Shown: positions 37,060 to 50,205, counted from the stretch's first letter. The stretch is DNA of 64,000 nt from Allium sativum (GCA_030737875.1 CM060915.1:902340177-902404176); one strand, 5' to 3'. A program made the numbers and translations. The notes: generated from the letters alone by a model not told the origin.

Positions 37060-37542
37060 GGGAATCAGGTTATTGATAGTCCTTTGTGTTGATTTAACCA
37101 TAACCAATCACTTACTCTAGTGGTTGCTCGTGGACGCATACACACACACTAGGCACTATACCGGCTCAATCACTTACATATTGCATATGGATGTATGTGC
37201 ATTTTAAATTTTATGGATGGAAATGGGAGTGTCATCATATGGGTGTTGCATTTGGATGCATGGTTGTGCACACATATAGAGTTTACGTGATATACTAGGA
37301 TTGTTTGCATACATGTTGGATTCATGTAACAAAAATACATTGCATTAAGGAGGTCGACTAAATCAGTAGACCGCCCGGTTTTTTGCATTTGCATAGAAAC
37401 ATATACACACAACTTTGCATATGTTCAAACAAGCATTAGATTTTTTGAAGGAAATTGGATGCCTGTGGTTGGTGGATGAGTAGACGGTTGATGGATGTTA
37501 GGAATTCATTCTTTTTAACTTTAAGATTTTGGGGACGAAATC

Positions 37543-37559
37543 CTTTAAGTAGGGGAGAA
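37543..37559 (+). other. Polypurine tract of E
   Basis: CTTTAAGTAGGGGAGAA abuts the LTR and is identical to B. Confidence 0.75.
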
Positions 37560-37827
37560 TGTAACACCTCCTAATTTTAAAGAACACTATTCCAATAAAC
37601 AAAATAATACTTAATTAAATATTGGTAATTCAGTAAAATGGACTGTACCATTGTGTTCACCTTGGAATTCTGCTTAAGATAGACTTTGAGTTTGCGTAAA
37701 ACGGACATCATATGAGAAAGTTATTAAACTTAGAAGTTTGTATATGTATACGAGAATTATATATATAAAAACAAATCAAAATTTTTAAAATTATTCAAAA
37801 TAGCGAAGCAGAGAAAAATAGGAGGGA

Positions 37828-37912
37828 ATCGACCTATTGGGAGTCGACACGAGTCCCGGCGGGTCGACCCATGGGTCGACCCAGGGTGTGCGGGTCGACC
37901 CAATACAGATCT
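37828..37912 (+). promoter_or_regulatory. Cluster of five TCGAC cores
   Basis: Cores at 37829, 37843, 37863, 37876 and 37894. The last three lie in GGGTCGACCC palindromes. The cluster ends about 60 bases before the TATA box. Confidence 0.55.
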
Positions 37913-37972
37913 GGGAGAATTCTTTTGACTGAATGTGGACTTGTTTTGTGGCTTGGTTTGTTGGCTTTGGGC

Positions 37973-37980
37973 TATAAATA
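37973..37980 (+). promoter_or_regulatory. TATA box in the LTR of E
   Basis: TATAAATA followed by GGACCC, at the same spacing from the TCGAC cluster as in B. Confidence 0.7.
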
Positions 37981-39985
37981 GGACCCTATTTCTATTGTTT
38001 TTGCACATCAAATACAATGGAGACAACGCGATACTGCCCCAGCTTGGATTGAACTAGCCTATTTTCTTCAACAAAAGCCTATCGCATACAAGGATTTCTT
38101 CTACTGCTTCATCATATTGTTCTCTGTTCTTTAGATCTAGTTTCTGTGAGTTTATATTGCTTTTAGATATAAAAATTTAACAAGTAATCCTGACATGTTT
38201 ATAAATCTAGATCTAAAATCTGTGCCTATTAAGAATCAGACTTGTACCTAATCAGTCCTGCTATTACATGTACAATTGATCTACTATTCAGCTCCTATAT
38301 GCCTAACTCTATTATCATATCCCATCTCTGTTACTATATGCTTATTTTATTCTATGCCTATTCTATTCTTCTTCCTCCATTCCCTTTTTATTTTTATAGC
38401 CAGGGTACCTTCGAGCTAGGTTGATATTACTGAAATATGCGTACGAATGAAATTGGGTTAAATTGGGAATGGTAATTTGGGGGCATAATTTGTACTATGA
38501 ATCATGATTGGGATTTGGGGGCATAAACTATACTATGAAGTATGACTAAATTTGAGGAATATCATAGACTGTTAATTATGACTTGAGGGTTGGGGCATGC
38601 AAATCTATAGGCTTAATTAGTAGATTAAGTGGAACATGAAATGAAACTATAATACTTAACTTAGTTAAATCTTTGGGAGGTTATATGATCTGATTAAATT
38701 GTGTAGGAGTTAATTAAAACTGTTTGAATTTTTGGGGGTTAAGTAAATATATTAAATTTGTGGGTGGTTATACGAAGCCGATAAAATTAACCTATTTTAT
38801 ATGTTTGGGTTATATGGGATTGTTAATATGTTAGTTATAACCTGTCAAAATCGTACTAGTTAGAGATACAATCCTAGGCGGGTGCCTTGTGTCATATGTT
38901 GTGTGGGACCCTTATAAGTTATTAACCCATTCTAGTATCAAAGGGGGACCCCGCACTAGGTAGGGGTCATGCACACTTACTGAGCTGACTATAAGAGGTT
39001 CATATGGGTGGAGTTGTTCTGATGGCGCGTTCCAACAGAGTCATGGGCATGCATGGGTCCAGCTTGCTTGGGAAAATAAGCAGCTATAACACCAGTAAAT
39101 AGGTCTATGTCATTCTGACGATTTCCACTTTAGGAAGTGATACATCCTACTATGGGGCCTGCGTAGGGTATTGACGGAATAGGGAGCCGATCGATTGGGG
39201 GTAGTAATTAGGGTACATCTAGTCCTGCCTGTTTAGGTGCCCATTGTTTCTAGTTAGGGTAACACCCGTTGTTTCTGGTTGGGGTAGTTTTTCATTACTG
39301 TTTGGGGTAAAACCCGTTACTAGAAGTACACCTATGTCTACCATTATGCTTCTGTTGGGATCATTTATGTTATGCAAGTACTGTGCAAAGAAAAGTATTT
39401 GAGAAGCGCAATTTGTTCAGTTCCTTCTGCTTATCTAGTTCAGTTGTTATACATATCACATGATGCTGTTATCTTTCATGTAGTTTATATGCCAGTCACG
39501 ATGCTTTTACTTATTTATATGGTAAAAGTAACTGGACTCTCCAGACTTTATGTCTGACCCATTTTGTTTCCTTTCTTTCTCTCTTCCTTTCCCCCCAGGT
39601 TCTCAGGGTGGGAACGCTCAAGCTTGACCAAAGACTCTCTCTTCTATTTCTTTTTGGATTTGGATTTGCTTCGATGTACAACTTTGACTTCTTGTCTACT
39701 TGTTTATAGCTATTTATGGGGACTATGGATTTTTTACTCCTGTACTTTGATGGTTTTTAGCACAAGACAGATGATTTTATTTGATGTAATTTATTTCAAT
39801 ACTTCAGTTTGATGTTGTAACTTAATTTTTGGACCATGATGCTTTCTGTTGGAAAATAAAGTTTTAAATTTCCGCTGCTATTTTATGCCTATCTTGTGAT
39901 GTTTCTATTTTTATTTTCCTATAATGCTTCACGGAACTTAATGTATTCTGTTAAAGAGTGACACTAACGGACGTGGGGTGTCACA

Positions 39986-40985
39986 CATGACATACTTATT
40001 TATAATAGAAATTAACATTTCATATGTCAATTTTTCATTTTAAACGCCAAAATTGTATTAGTGAAATGGATGACATAAATTATCCGCCATCAGTCATCGT
40101 CTAAGCCATACTCATCATTTAAACTCATACTTAATGCGTAAAGTCTTGATCGATTTGCTAATCAGGTTAAGGGCATGACTTCGATCTCTACTTTAAATCA
40201 AAATAGAAATACTTACAGGTAATCGATTTTGAAATTCTGAAAAAGCTTGTAGAAATCCCCAAGAACACTGATCTTCTTCAGGCTATATAAGCAGGTGAAA
40301 GAACAAAGAAGAAGAAAAGTTGCGAAAGTTTTTCTCAAAATCACAGTTGCACAAACAAGATCAAATCAGCGAATCAGATTAAAGGATACCAAAAGGCAGA
40401 AGTAAAAATACAGAAGGAAAGTCAGAGTTTGACTTGAAAAGTCGAAATTACCCCTTCATAGAGGGGGGATGTTACTACCAAATTCAACACTAAAACCTAT
40501 TGTTGGTGAAGGGGTATCAGACCGCAACCTGCTCAAAGGAATGATCCGAAAGCATGAAACCGACAACAAGCTACTAAGACAATTAAGAACGAAAGTAGCA
40601 AAGTAGCAACTGGGTTAATAAGCTATCGGCACCTGCATAAGGAAGAAAAGCTTGGTACCGATACGAAAGGTAACAACAACAAGGCAGTGCCGACACTAAA
40701 GGCCATCACTTCAGTTACGAAAGCATAATGCGTGAAGTTGGAGACAAGCAAAGAAGGGCAAGGGCCGAAAGTCTATAAGCAGAGACCCGAAACCAGGAGA
40801 GAATGCTATATTTTCCGAAACATGGCAAGAAGCACCAAGCCAGCTAGAGTGAAATGAAGTGCTATTGGAACTAATTAACTTAGTGTCATACAGAAGGAGA
40901 TAAAGGTGTCAAGGTCGATGATAACATTCCGAAAGCTAGCTGTCGGAGTCAAAGCTTGTCGAACTGAGACATAACATCTAAAGCC
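39986..40985 (+). mobile_element. Element M: 3' end and partial LTR of a Tat-like element
   Basis: 'gacttgaaaagtcgaaat', a polypurine tract (40457-40469) and TGTTACTACCAAATTC at 40470 parallel the 3' end of element A. The LTR resembles that of A only at its start and can be followed to about 40985. The left limit is not resolved. Confidence 0.6.
40470..40985 (+). repeat. Partial LTR of element M
   Basis: It opens TGTTACTACC right after the purine run GAGGGGGGA. No matching end (ttaaca) is seen, so it is truncated. Confidence 0.55.
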
Positions 40986-40989
40986 ATCT

Positions 40990-42371
40990 GGTTATTTCGT
41001 TGATATTCTACTTGCTAGCTCTGTGGGATTAGAAGGAAGCATGCGGCTTCAAAGGGACATGGTAGGGTACTCCGTGGTGGTCCTCTGTGTGGTGGCAGTG
41101 CTCAGGCTATACTTGCAGAGGTTGTGTCTTTTCAAAACCACCCAGTGAGTATACCTTGACTGCAATAGTAGTTTGGCAGCTAGAAGGCTATAAGGTGACC
41201 TAGGTAATTCGACGATTTTGCCTACAGATAGTCTAGGTCATGACCAACACATAATAGTAATCGTTGGGTACGTGTCCTCGATAGTTAATGTGATGTGGAA
41301 AGACTAGAAAGAGACCATCGACCTTTCACTAATGAGACATTGGTTGCAGGACATACCAATTTGGATGTGGATTGTTTGTTCGGGGAATGTCACTTAGCTC
41401 TTGATGTAGTCTTTCACTAGTTAAGTGAGGGGTCGAGGTGAGACCATAGCCACCATAGAAACATAGACCATTGTTTAGATATATGTACTTTAGGCCTCTT
41501 TAGCTGACCTATACAGATATGGAAAAGCTCCCGATTAAGTTTCGTGCATTCAGATGCAGACCTACTACGGAACTTTGGGTACAGTAGGCAGTACATATGT
41601 GTGAGAATTCAGATATATGCATGTCGCACCAGGTGGTGTATCATAGACGCTAGGGCATTGCTCCGTGTTAGGACCATGATTTTCCAAAAAGTTTGGAGAT
41701 GGAGGTCCGTACGTTTGCGTAGCATGGCAATGGTAGTTATATGCGGAACCTGGCGTTGTTTTATAGAGATCCCTACATTGCTCCGGCGTAGGATAAGATT
41801 TGTTTACGTGGCGTAGTTTTGTGGAGATCCATACGCCTCTCAGGCGTTGGATGAGGTTTGCATACGCTTTCATGGCGTGACGGCAGAGACCATGCGAGAA
41901 GGGTACCATTGGAAGTACCTTGACATTGGGGTAGCTATAAATATGTTGTATTAGGTTAATCTACTGGGAGGTAGATGACTGCGATGTGTGTACAAAGCCT
42001 TGAGTGTTGTTAACCCAACAACCTAATAAATAAGTAACATAACTGAACAATATATATAGTTATTCCAGAATGTGTAATTTAGTCTAGTCACCAGAGCTTG
42101 TGTTTTGACCCCTTCTCATAACACACTCGCAGGTTAGGTTTGTGACAGAGATATGATAGCTTTGGATACTGGTTAGACAGTATTATTGCCTTGGTAAAGA
42201 TATATCTGACCATATTATATTTTATTCCATTCCATTGTGAGATGTTTTCTAAGCTCTGATATATTTTATATCTCTGTCTTTCTTGCAGGATACCAAACAA
42301 GTCAATTCGAGTTTCGGTAGGTGGGATATTTTTAAAAAAAGTTTCGGTCTGTCAGAATTCGGGTTTTTACA
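40990..42371. repeat. LTR-like remnant H
   Basis: It ends GAATTCGGGTTTTTACA at 42371, exactly where the copia element F begins, so this is a real element boundary. Between 41560 and 41880 there are degenerate repeats of about 100-115 bases around 'ggcgttg' and 'gagatcc'. The left limit and strand are unknown. Confidence 0.4.
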
Positions 42372-43825
42372 CTAAGCATTTAGAAGATCGAGTGGTCAAA
42401 CAAAATTAGTAAAACCACTCTCAACTATGTTTACACGTTTCGGTATCCAAATCTGTTTATGTTACAATCCATTTGAATCAATCTTTGTACCCTTAGTAAC
42501 CCAAATCTATTTGAATCTGGTTGAATTCTATTTATTTCTTTTTGGGTTCCATAATGGATTGTTTCTAAAAAAGTTTCATTTTGCTTACGATTAGAAAATA
42601 CTTTGAATTATTAGAATTAAAATTCACAAAACCAACATTTCCAAAGCAATTTGAAGGATTTTCAAAATCATTACAATTCAAATTTTCAAACCCATTGATT
42701 TTCCCAAAACCAAGACCACATTTATTTCCAATAGTGGTTTTGTGACAACGTATTCGACAATTTTTCCCTATTAGAAAAATTATCGAAGGTGCGTTGAATA
42801 TTAAATTTAAGATCGCTATTTTCTTTTATCAATTTGAACAGTGACTTATAGCGATTTTTTTTTTCAACATCAGGTTATTTCAAAACCAAATTCTCATTTT
42901 CAATTAATTTTATTCTAGCCTTGGACTCAGAAATTTCAAATTCAAAATGTTTTTGGTTTTCATATTCACGTTTTTTGATAAAATAATGAGTTTTTCAATT
43001 ATATTTTCAAGCTCAATCAAAACAGATTGGGTTTTCAGCAAGTTTTGTTTTTTTAGCAAAATCATATTTGAAATTTCCAGCTGTCTTAAAATCTTCAAAT
43101 TCCTTTTGCAAAAACTTGTTTGTGCTTTTTAGCTCAATCTCATTTTCTTCCAGAATCAAAATTTCCTTTACAACCTTTTGAATATTTTTATTGAGATGAA
43201 TTAGATCAGTTTTCAATTTCAAACAATTTTTCAATCCGAATTTGAAGAGTTTTTAGAGTATTCAAGTTGTGATTCCAAATCATTAATTTTGCTGGTCAAC
43301 TTAAGATTTCTATATTTCAGAGATTTGTTTTTCCGTTGGAGATTATCAATAGATTTAGTTAAATCAATGCATACATAAACTGAATCTTTGTATGATAAAT
43401 TTCCTATTTCATCATATATTGAGTCTCGATCGTCTGAATCATATTGAATTTTTATCTATACAACCCACTACACACAAATCTGAATTTGAGTTTCCATTCT
43501 TTGTTGAAGTTGTCTTTTCTTCCATACAGTGTATTGAGAGTTTCCTATATTTCCTGTGATGTCAAACAATGGGTGATATGGCTATATTGTTCATCATCAA
43601 TATAAGAATATAAATTATGAGTACCACGAGAATTAAACCCATTATCAACCATGTCATATCCGTTTATAGTAATAACCCAACATTTAATATTAACATATTT
43701 TAAATAGGATTCAATTTCCGATTTCCAATTTAAAAAATCTATACCATAAAAAATATTTGGATTACGACTGTACTGACTCTCGATGGACAAACAACTAGGG
43801 GAAACCATAACTCTAGAGTTAACGA
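42372..43825 (-). pseudogene. Gag of element F, with the family's internal deletion
   Basis: 43808-43545 encodes the UBN2-type N-terminal Gag domain (FYGIDFLNWKSEIESYLK and onward), to the end of the block CLTSQEI. The next recognisable pieces follow immediately: 'TLNTLYG', a short spacer of about 37 residues, then YALI near 43370. After that comes the long coiled-coil region (43234-42910 in two frames) and the C-terminal tail near 42420-42380. The Gag middle and the CCHC knuckle are absent at exactly the place where they are absent in G. Numerous stops make it non-coding today. Confidence 0.8.
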
Positions 43826-43829
43826 AATA

Positions 43830-43844
43830 CCTTCTCTGATACCA
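43830..43844 (-). other. Primer binding site of element F
   Basis: TGGTATCAGAGAAGG on the minus strand, initiator tRNA-Met type, two bases from the LTR. Confidence 0.75.
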
Positions 43845-45252
43845 CTTGTTGGATCTAGATTAACCCTAGAGGGAGATGGATAGGTTTTTTTTTGGAGTTT
43901 TACAAGATATTGAAAATATCACAACATAGATTTTGGTAGAGAATATAAATGCAGAAAATAAATAACACAGATTTAACTCAGCTTCGGCAAACCTTGCCTA
44001 TTGCTGCATTCCCTATGGGGTTTTACTAAAATTAAAACAATCTCGACACTTACAAAATTCCCGTAAACTCGCGACACCCGCTACCAACTGTTCTAACCCT
44101 ACACTTAAAACCATGTACTGGTTTTTAACCACAAAATCAAATTTTCCCCGAATTACATACTCGTAAACCCCAGTAACAATCCTATAACTAGAAAATCCTA
44201 GCTTTTAAAGAAAAGTAGAAAAATGATGGTTAAATAATTTACAAACAAAAATGTACAGAATAAAATAAAATAAACCCCCTTTTGTATTTAAAAATAGTCT
44301 ACCCTTATTTTTGCTATTGCCTCAATAACTATCAGCTTCCTTGTTTCTTCTACAATGGCCGACCCTAAAAATTAAGGTTTTTCTTCCCCAAAGCAAATCG
44401 CGATATCAAACTTTTTATTATGGAGAATCGTTCTCTGATGATCTTCAAAAGTGGTTTTTCTTGGTCGATTGAATTTGGTGCTTGTTATCGAAAACAATTG
44501 TGAGTGCTTTGATTTGATTTTTTTCTGTTTGCTCTTCGAATTATTTTTTTTGATAATGCAAATGATGAATCGGGTGTAGTATATATAGGTTTTATGAAAC
44601 CTAAAACCACGTCTCTGATTTCATAAATGGCTTGTCTGATTTGTTGCGCGTTTTCCCCCTTTTGTCCCATGACTTTGATGGCTCGCATGATTAATTTGCT
44701 TGATTTATTTCCATGAATCAGTGATTGAATTCTAGAAAAATATGTCGTGAATATCTGAATCATTTCTGGAAATACTGGAATTATTTCTTGCCTAAAAGGG
44801 CCTTTGATTGATATATTGCATGATTGATCCCTCGCTGTGACTGTGTAAAAGAATTTTGGAAATAAGTAAATGATTTCATTGCTTCAAAAAGCCACGTGGA
44901 TTTCTGGAAACCATTTATCATTTCCTTGGTTAAAATCTCCCCGGTTCATGTATGATATTCTAAAAATCTTTTCTGGAAATATTTCCTTACCCGTTGCGAA
45001 TTTGATTACTTTCCAGAGATGGTTCTTCGATTTCAGTAGTGAAAATTTGCGTGTATTTTGTGATGGATCTGGTTGATTTCTTGCCTCCCTTTGAACCTAC
45101 TGACTTGAAATGCAATATCCAATTTCCAATTATAACAATTGCCAATAATGCAAATTACAAACATTCCTTTTTTGAATTTGCATTAGTTTTTTTTTAAAAT
45201 GCACAATATTCTTAAAACTGTGTGCTACACTATTTTTCTTGTGATATGCCAC

Positions 45253-45254
<2 letters not shown>

Positions 45255-45286
<32 letters not shown>
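45255..45286. repeat. (TA)n microsatellite
   Basis: About 16 TA units in the LTR of F. CA/TG tracts follow at 45295-45340. Confidence 0.9.
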
Positions 45287-45289
<3 letters not shown>

Positions 45290-45469
45290 GAGTGTATATG
45301 TGTATATACACACAGGTGTGTGTGTGTGTATATATATACATATTACCTCAGTTTTACCCAATTCTGCTTTATCTATGTGCTCTTGAACCATGAGTTAAAG
45401 GATGTCTTGCTTCGAGCTTGAGTTGTTTGGTTCATCTTTGACTTTTCATCCTACATTACTATTTACCCA

Positions 45470-46010
45470 AGTGTTTATGTATATACACATATACACACAC
45501 ATATGTGTGTATATGTTTATCATGTTTGCATTGGTATGATTTGTACACTAGTCACTTGGCTTGTTCTTTAAGTCCGTTCAGTTTTGCATTGATCACTTGA
45601 ATTCTTGGTCCATGTTGGACATGTTTATGTGCTTGTTGAAACTTGGCTTTGTACCCTTCTCTTTAAAAATTGTTGCATATGAACATTATCATGTAGCTGC
45701 CTTGTACGCCTATATTTTGTTGCATACTAGCACGTGTTCAGTGCATCCACTTGTGTACCACTGTTTTACTTTGGTTTGCACTTGCCTTTTTGAGTTGTAG
45801 TCTGCTATTCTCTGTGTTGTGTCCTCTTTAAAACTTGTTGCACAAATCTTGACCCTTTTTTGATGTATGTTGTATTTGACCTTGTTTATTTGCTTGGTTA
45901 TGTGAAGTCCAATTCACAGCAGTATATATGTATATGACACCATATGTGTGTGTGTGTGTGTATATATATATGCACATATACACAAGAGTGTGTGTGTATA
46001 TATATAATGT
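45470..46010. repeat. Alternating purine-pyrimidine tracts in the LTR of F
   Basis: TA, CA and TG runs at about 45478-45515 (near-palindromic), 45922-45970 and 45978-46005. Confidence 0.75.
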
Positions 46011-47545
46011 TGCATCACTGTGTTCATTTGTGTTATGCATGATCCAAAGTTGATCTTGTGCTTCCTATATGTTGGCTCCTGCTCCATGTCATTTGTTGCC
46101 ATCCCATGCACGCTTTGCAATGTGGACATGAAAACTTGTGCTTACACATTGCACTGCATATCTTGTGCTATGCTCGAAATTTTTTCTGCCATGTTTAACA
46201 TGTACATGTTGCCCAAACTCAATGGCCTGATTTGTTGCACCATGCACCACTGCACCTAGCATCTTTGTTCATTTGAGTTGCACTGTAAATTCTTTGGTTA
46301 CTTTGGGCTCCATGAAAACATGTATTTTTGTTTACTTTTGTTTGCTCGGCCCTTCGATCATGAGTTGAAAAAAACTTGCTTCGAGCTATGTGTACATATT
46401 CATTCATGTTGCAACTTTAACAAAAATTATGTCTTGCATTGCTCCATATGTATAATTGGTTTTGTGCACACTTGAGTGCCCCGAGAATCCATGTTCTTGA
46501 AGCTTGTTGTCTTATACATGCCACTGTATGCACTCATGCATATATACACAAATGTATATGTATATGTGTTTGTAGATATGTGATACTCGTTGTCACTTGT
46601 ATTGAAATTCTTGGTTCATGTCCGCTCACCATTTTTGACCGTATTGCCGCTGCACAGAAATATATCTGTATATACATACACATGTATGTGTATACATGTA
46701 CAGTGTATGTGTAGTATATATATATGTATATATATATATATATATATTTGTGTGCGTGTGAGCACTAGAGACACTGTCTACCTTGTGGCATTTGCAGTGA
46801 ATCACTGTGAATATCACATGCTGTCTAGACACAGATGGATGAATATATAAATCAAACTTTGTCATGATATATAATGAGAAACACACCAAAATTCAGAGGT
46901 AAAAATTTTAAAATAAAATTATATATGCTAGAATTTAATATTACTTTTTTCTATTTTACTATGTGTGTTTCTGTGATGGGTAAGCAAGTGACTAGAGTGA
47001 CAGTGAAGCAGTGTAGACAAGTATTGAGTGTCAATGAGTGACAATGTATGCATATATGAGTTTGTACAACTAAGTGAAGTGTTATAGAGTGAACTGAGAG
47101 TCGTAGTGAGGAATGGATGTGTATATGAAATGGAATGTATTGTATTATAGTGAGATATACAAATAGTGGAGTTATAAATTTGTACTGTTGAAATGTTGAA
47201 ATAAAATATTATATTTAAATAAAATACTCTTTGAATATTTGTTTTCTTGTGCAGTAGTATTTTATTTAAATGTAAATATTTAATTTTGTATGTGATGTAG
47301 TATACCAATACAATTACAAACGCATTTATAATAATATTGATCGATGAGTGAATATTCTCTAAATATTTTATTATTGAAGTTTCAATTATTGTTTTCTTTT
47401 CACTCATGCACATATCTAGGGGGAATTTTGTTGTAAGAGGAGCATACATATAGGGGGAGTTCCATAATTCACTGTCAAACACATTTATTATAATATATAT
47501 GTTTGTTTTCATCAAACAAAAATCATAGAATTGTTATAATCAACA

Positions 47546-47832
47546 TCTACAAATAAAAATAGCGCAGAATCTGAAATGTACATAAAATCTCACAGAAAAA
47601 GAGCATCAGAAACTTAATGAATTACTGTAACAGATAAATTACTGAAATAAACTGAAGTAGGATTAGTAATCAGATATACAAAAAATCATTTATAGAAAAA
47701 AAGCCCCGAAATATATGAATTATTGAAGAAATAAACAACTGTCATACTACCCAAATAGTCCTCAAATTATACTGAACTTGTAATAGCAGAAAATACTCAT
47801 AGAAAAAGATTTGCAGAAAATAAGAACAAGCT
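47546..47832. other. Unassigned stretch between F and J
   Basis: AT-rich, no motif seen. Several short phrases around 'cagaaa' and 'actgaa' recur irregularly. Confidence 0.4.
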
Positions 47833-48502
47833 TGTGACACCCCATGTCCGTTAATGTCACTCTTTAACATAATGCATTAAGTTCCATGAAGCGTTATTTG
47901 CAAATAGAATAGAATCTCACAAGACAGATATATAAAATAGCATCAGAAACTTAAAACTTTATTTTCCAACAGAAAGCGTCATGGTCTCAAAAACCAGTTA
48001 CAACATCAGACTAAAATACTGGAACAAAATACATCGAACAAAAACATATGTATTGCGCTAAAAACCATCAGAGTACAGAAATAAAAAGCCATAGTCCTCA
48101 TAAGTAGCCATAAACAAGTAGACATGTAGTCAAAACGATACATCGAAGCAAATCCAAATCCAAGCAGAAAGAGAAGAGAGAGTCCAAATAAAGACTGAGC
48201 GTTCCCACCGTGGGAATTTGGGGGGGGGGGGGGAGGGAGAGAGAAAAAAGAAACAATGCAGGTCAGATATAAAGTTTGGCGAGTCCAGTGAACATTGGCA
48301 TATAAATAAGTAAAAGTGTCATGGAAGACATACAAACTGGATGTGAGATGATAATATCATATAACAGGTATGAACATGATGCACGTGATAAATAGAATAA
48401 ATAGGATAAACTATGCTTCTCAATTACTTTTCTCTGCACCAATACTAGTATACCAAATTAAGTGCTCCCCAATTACTTAACAGAAACAGAATGATCCCAA
48501 CA
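47833..48502 (-). repeat. J: left part of a B-family LTR, split by element I
   Basis: It opens TGTGACACCCCATGTCCG and follows the B LTR for 670 bases to 'atgatcccaaca', where element I begins. The remainder must lie beyond elements I and G, outside the window. It contains a run of 14 G at 48220-48233. Confidence 0.75.
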
Positions 48503-49539
48503 TGTAACACCCCACACCCGCTAAGGTCACTCACAAAGGGAATGCCTTAGCTTCGGTAATATAGAACTGAAAAATTACAACAAGACAGATATATGTAATA
48601 CTCGAAGTTTAAAACATCATTTCATTGCAGCAGAAGTTAAACATGTTTGGTTACATCTCAAAAACCAACAAGAGTCAAGTACAAAATATCCATCTCATTA
48701 AAATATAAGTACATAATCCCACTACATACTAATAGCCATAATAGAAAAGATAACCGAGCTTTTCTTCAAGAGTCCAAGCTCCAAAAGATACATAAAGCAA
48801 TCTGATCAAAGCCCACTAGTGCTAGGCCCACTCTGAGAACCTGAGGGTTGGGGAAAAAGAGAAAAACAACGGGGTCAGACATAAGTCTGAGTGAGCCCTA
48901 TAACCTTAACAATACAATCATTGAAGTAATTAGGGTATGATATAAACCTGGTACGGTACGACTGGGGATAAATGACTACACTAAGTAGCCAACTCGACTT
49001 AGGATAAACTAAGATAACGGTAAAGACGCGCCTATCCATCCAAGGATAATTACTATATTGCACCACCCCAGATCTACCCACCCAAGGGTAATTCCTACAC
49101 TGCACCACACCAGTTCTACCCACCAAGGGTAATTCCTACTTAAAGGTTGATCCCACTAAGTGTACTTAGTAATTTTACCCAGTAGTTTCTTGTACCCCTA
49201 GCTGACTACATAGGTGTCGTCTGCCCCTATCTCCACTAGGTGTACCCACTACTCCCCAAGCGATCGGCTCCCTAACGTAGATACCCGTGCTGGCCCCACA
49301 GTGGGGTGTATCACTCCCCAAAGTGGCAACCCTATAATCAATGGTGCACGGCTTATACCTACACGATGCAACAACGTCTTACCTACCAGCCCGGGTCCAC
49401 ACACGCATATGAAACCCGTTGGACTCGCGTTGCCACCGCTACCCTGTTTTGGCCTCTTACAGTCAAGCCCAGTACGCGTGTCCCGTCCTCGACTTGGGTC
49501 GAGCCCAATAAGATACATATGGGTTACTGGTTGAAATGA

Positions 49540-49830
49540 GCCCCCACAAGCTACTACTTAAGCTTGTCATTTTATCTAGTGCGTCCCACTTAACCCCTTT
49601 TTATAATCATGCCCACTTACATGTTAAGGTTTGGTTAAGTCATCTAATCATATTTTAATTGCCACTCAAGGCCCCCACAAGCTACTACTTAAGCTTGTCA
49701 TTTAATCTTATTTCAATTTGCCACTCAAGGCCCCCACAAGCTACTACTTAAGCTTGTCATTTAATCTTATTTCAATTGCCACTCAAGGCCCCCACAAGCT
49801 ACTACTTAAGCTTGTCATTTAATCTAGTGC
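49540..49830. repeat. Tandem repeat, unit about 60 bases
   Basis: Copies of 'cccccacaagctactactta' plus 'agcttgtcatttaatc' and 'gccactcaagg', also in the right LTR at 57094-57380. One copy carries a longer spacer. Confidence 0.85.
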
Positions 49831-49919
49831 ATCCCACTTAACCCCTTTTTCATAATCATGCCCACCTACATGTTAAGGTTTGGTTAAGTCATCTAATCAC
49901 ATTTTAATTGCCACTCAAG

Positions 49920-50205
49920 GCACCCACTAGATTTCTACATGCCACCCAAGGCACCCACTTAACCCTTTAATCATGTTTAGTTACATGTTCCCTTTTGGTT
50001 AAGTATTCTAATCTTATCTTCTATTGCCACCCAAGGCAACCACTAGATTTTCCCATGCCACCCAAGGCACTTACTTAACCCTTTAATCATGTTTAATTAC
50101 ATGTTCCACTTCGGTTAAGTATTCTTATCGTATTTTCTATTGCCACCCAAGGCAACTACTAGATTTTTCCACATGCCACCCAAGGCACCCACTTAACCCC
50201 CCATG
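49920..50205. repeat. Tandem repeat, unit about 110 bases
   Basis: Copies built from 'gccacccaaggca', 'cacttaaccctttaatcatg' and 'ggttaagtattc', also at 57475-57750. Confidence 0.75.

Larger units (their letters stand above)
37060..39985 (+). mobile_element. Element E: 3' end of a B-family chromovirus
   Basis: It contains about 480 bases of 3' untranslated sequence matching B (5748-6300, reverse complement), a polypurine tract (37543-37559) and an LTR (37560-39985). Nothing of pol remains, so the fragment was truncated on the left near 37060. Confidence 0.75.
37560..39985 (+). repeat. LTR of E (B family)
   Basis: 2426 bases, TGTAACACCTCC to GGGGTGTCACA, in sense orientation. It aligns with the B LTRs and carries the cleanest promoter of the group. 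Confidence 0.85.
42372..47545 (-). mobile_element. Element F: Ty1/copia element of the same family as G, 5' LTR and gag only
   Basis: On the minus strand the order is 5' LTR (47545-43847), an initiator-Met primer site, and gag running down to 42372, where remnant H cuts it. The gag relic aligns with the 482-codon frame of G along its length and has the same internal gap. It is older than G, with many stops. Confidence 0.8.
43847..47545 (-). repeat. 5' LTR of element F, about 3.7 kb
   Basis: In plus orientation it opens TGTTGGATCTAG and ends ATAATCAACA. Matches to the LTR of G (58684-61981, reverse complement) occur near both ends and in the middle: the block around 'gagaaacacacca', the tract near 46651-46700, and the block near 43990-44010. 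It contains several TA/CA/TG tracts. No reading frame inside it is supported as a gene. Confidence 0.75.

Noticed and set aside
41565..41909. 114-codon frame with an internal repeat (PEQC, TTPG)
   Set aside because: The repeat mirrors a DNA-level degenerate tandem repeat in remnant H. No start context or homologous domain is recognisable.
45199..46714. Several short frames rich in Cys and hydrophobic residues that look like small secreted peptides
   Set aside because: They lie in the LTR of F, arise from TA/TG tracts and low-complexity sequence, overlap in several frames and have no counterpart in the LTR of G.
46928..47515. 195-codon frame on the minus strand
   Set aside because: It lies wholly within the LTR of F, is Ile/Tyr/Ser/Thr-rich from AT-rich DNA, and is not preserved in the LTR of G.
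49214..49534. 106-codon frame present in two near-identical copies (also 56768-57088)
   Set aside because: The two copies are the two LTRs of element I. Conservation reflects recent duplication, not selection on a protein.
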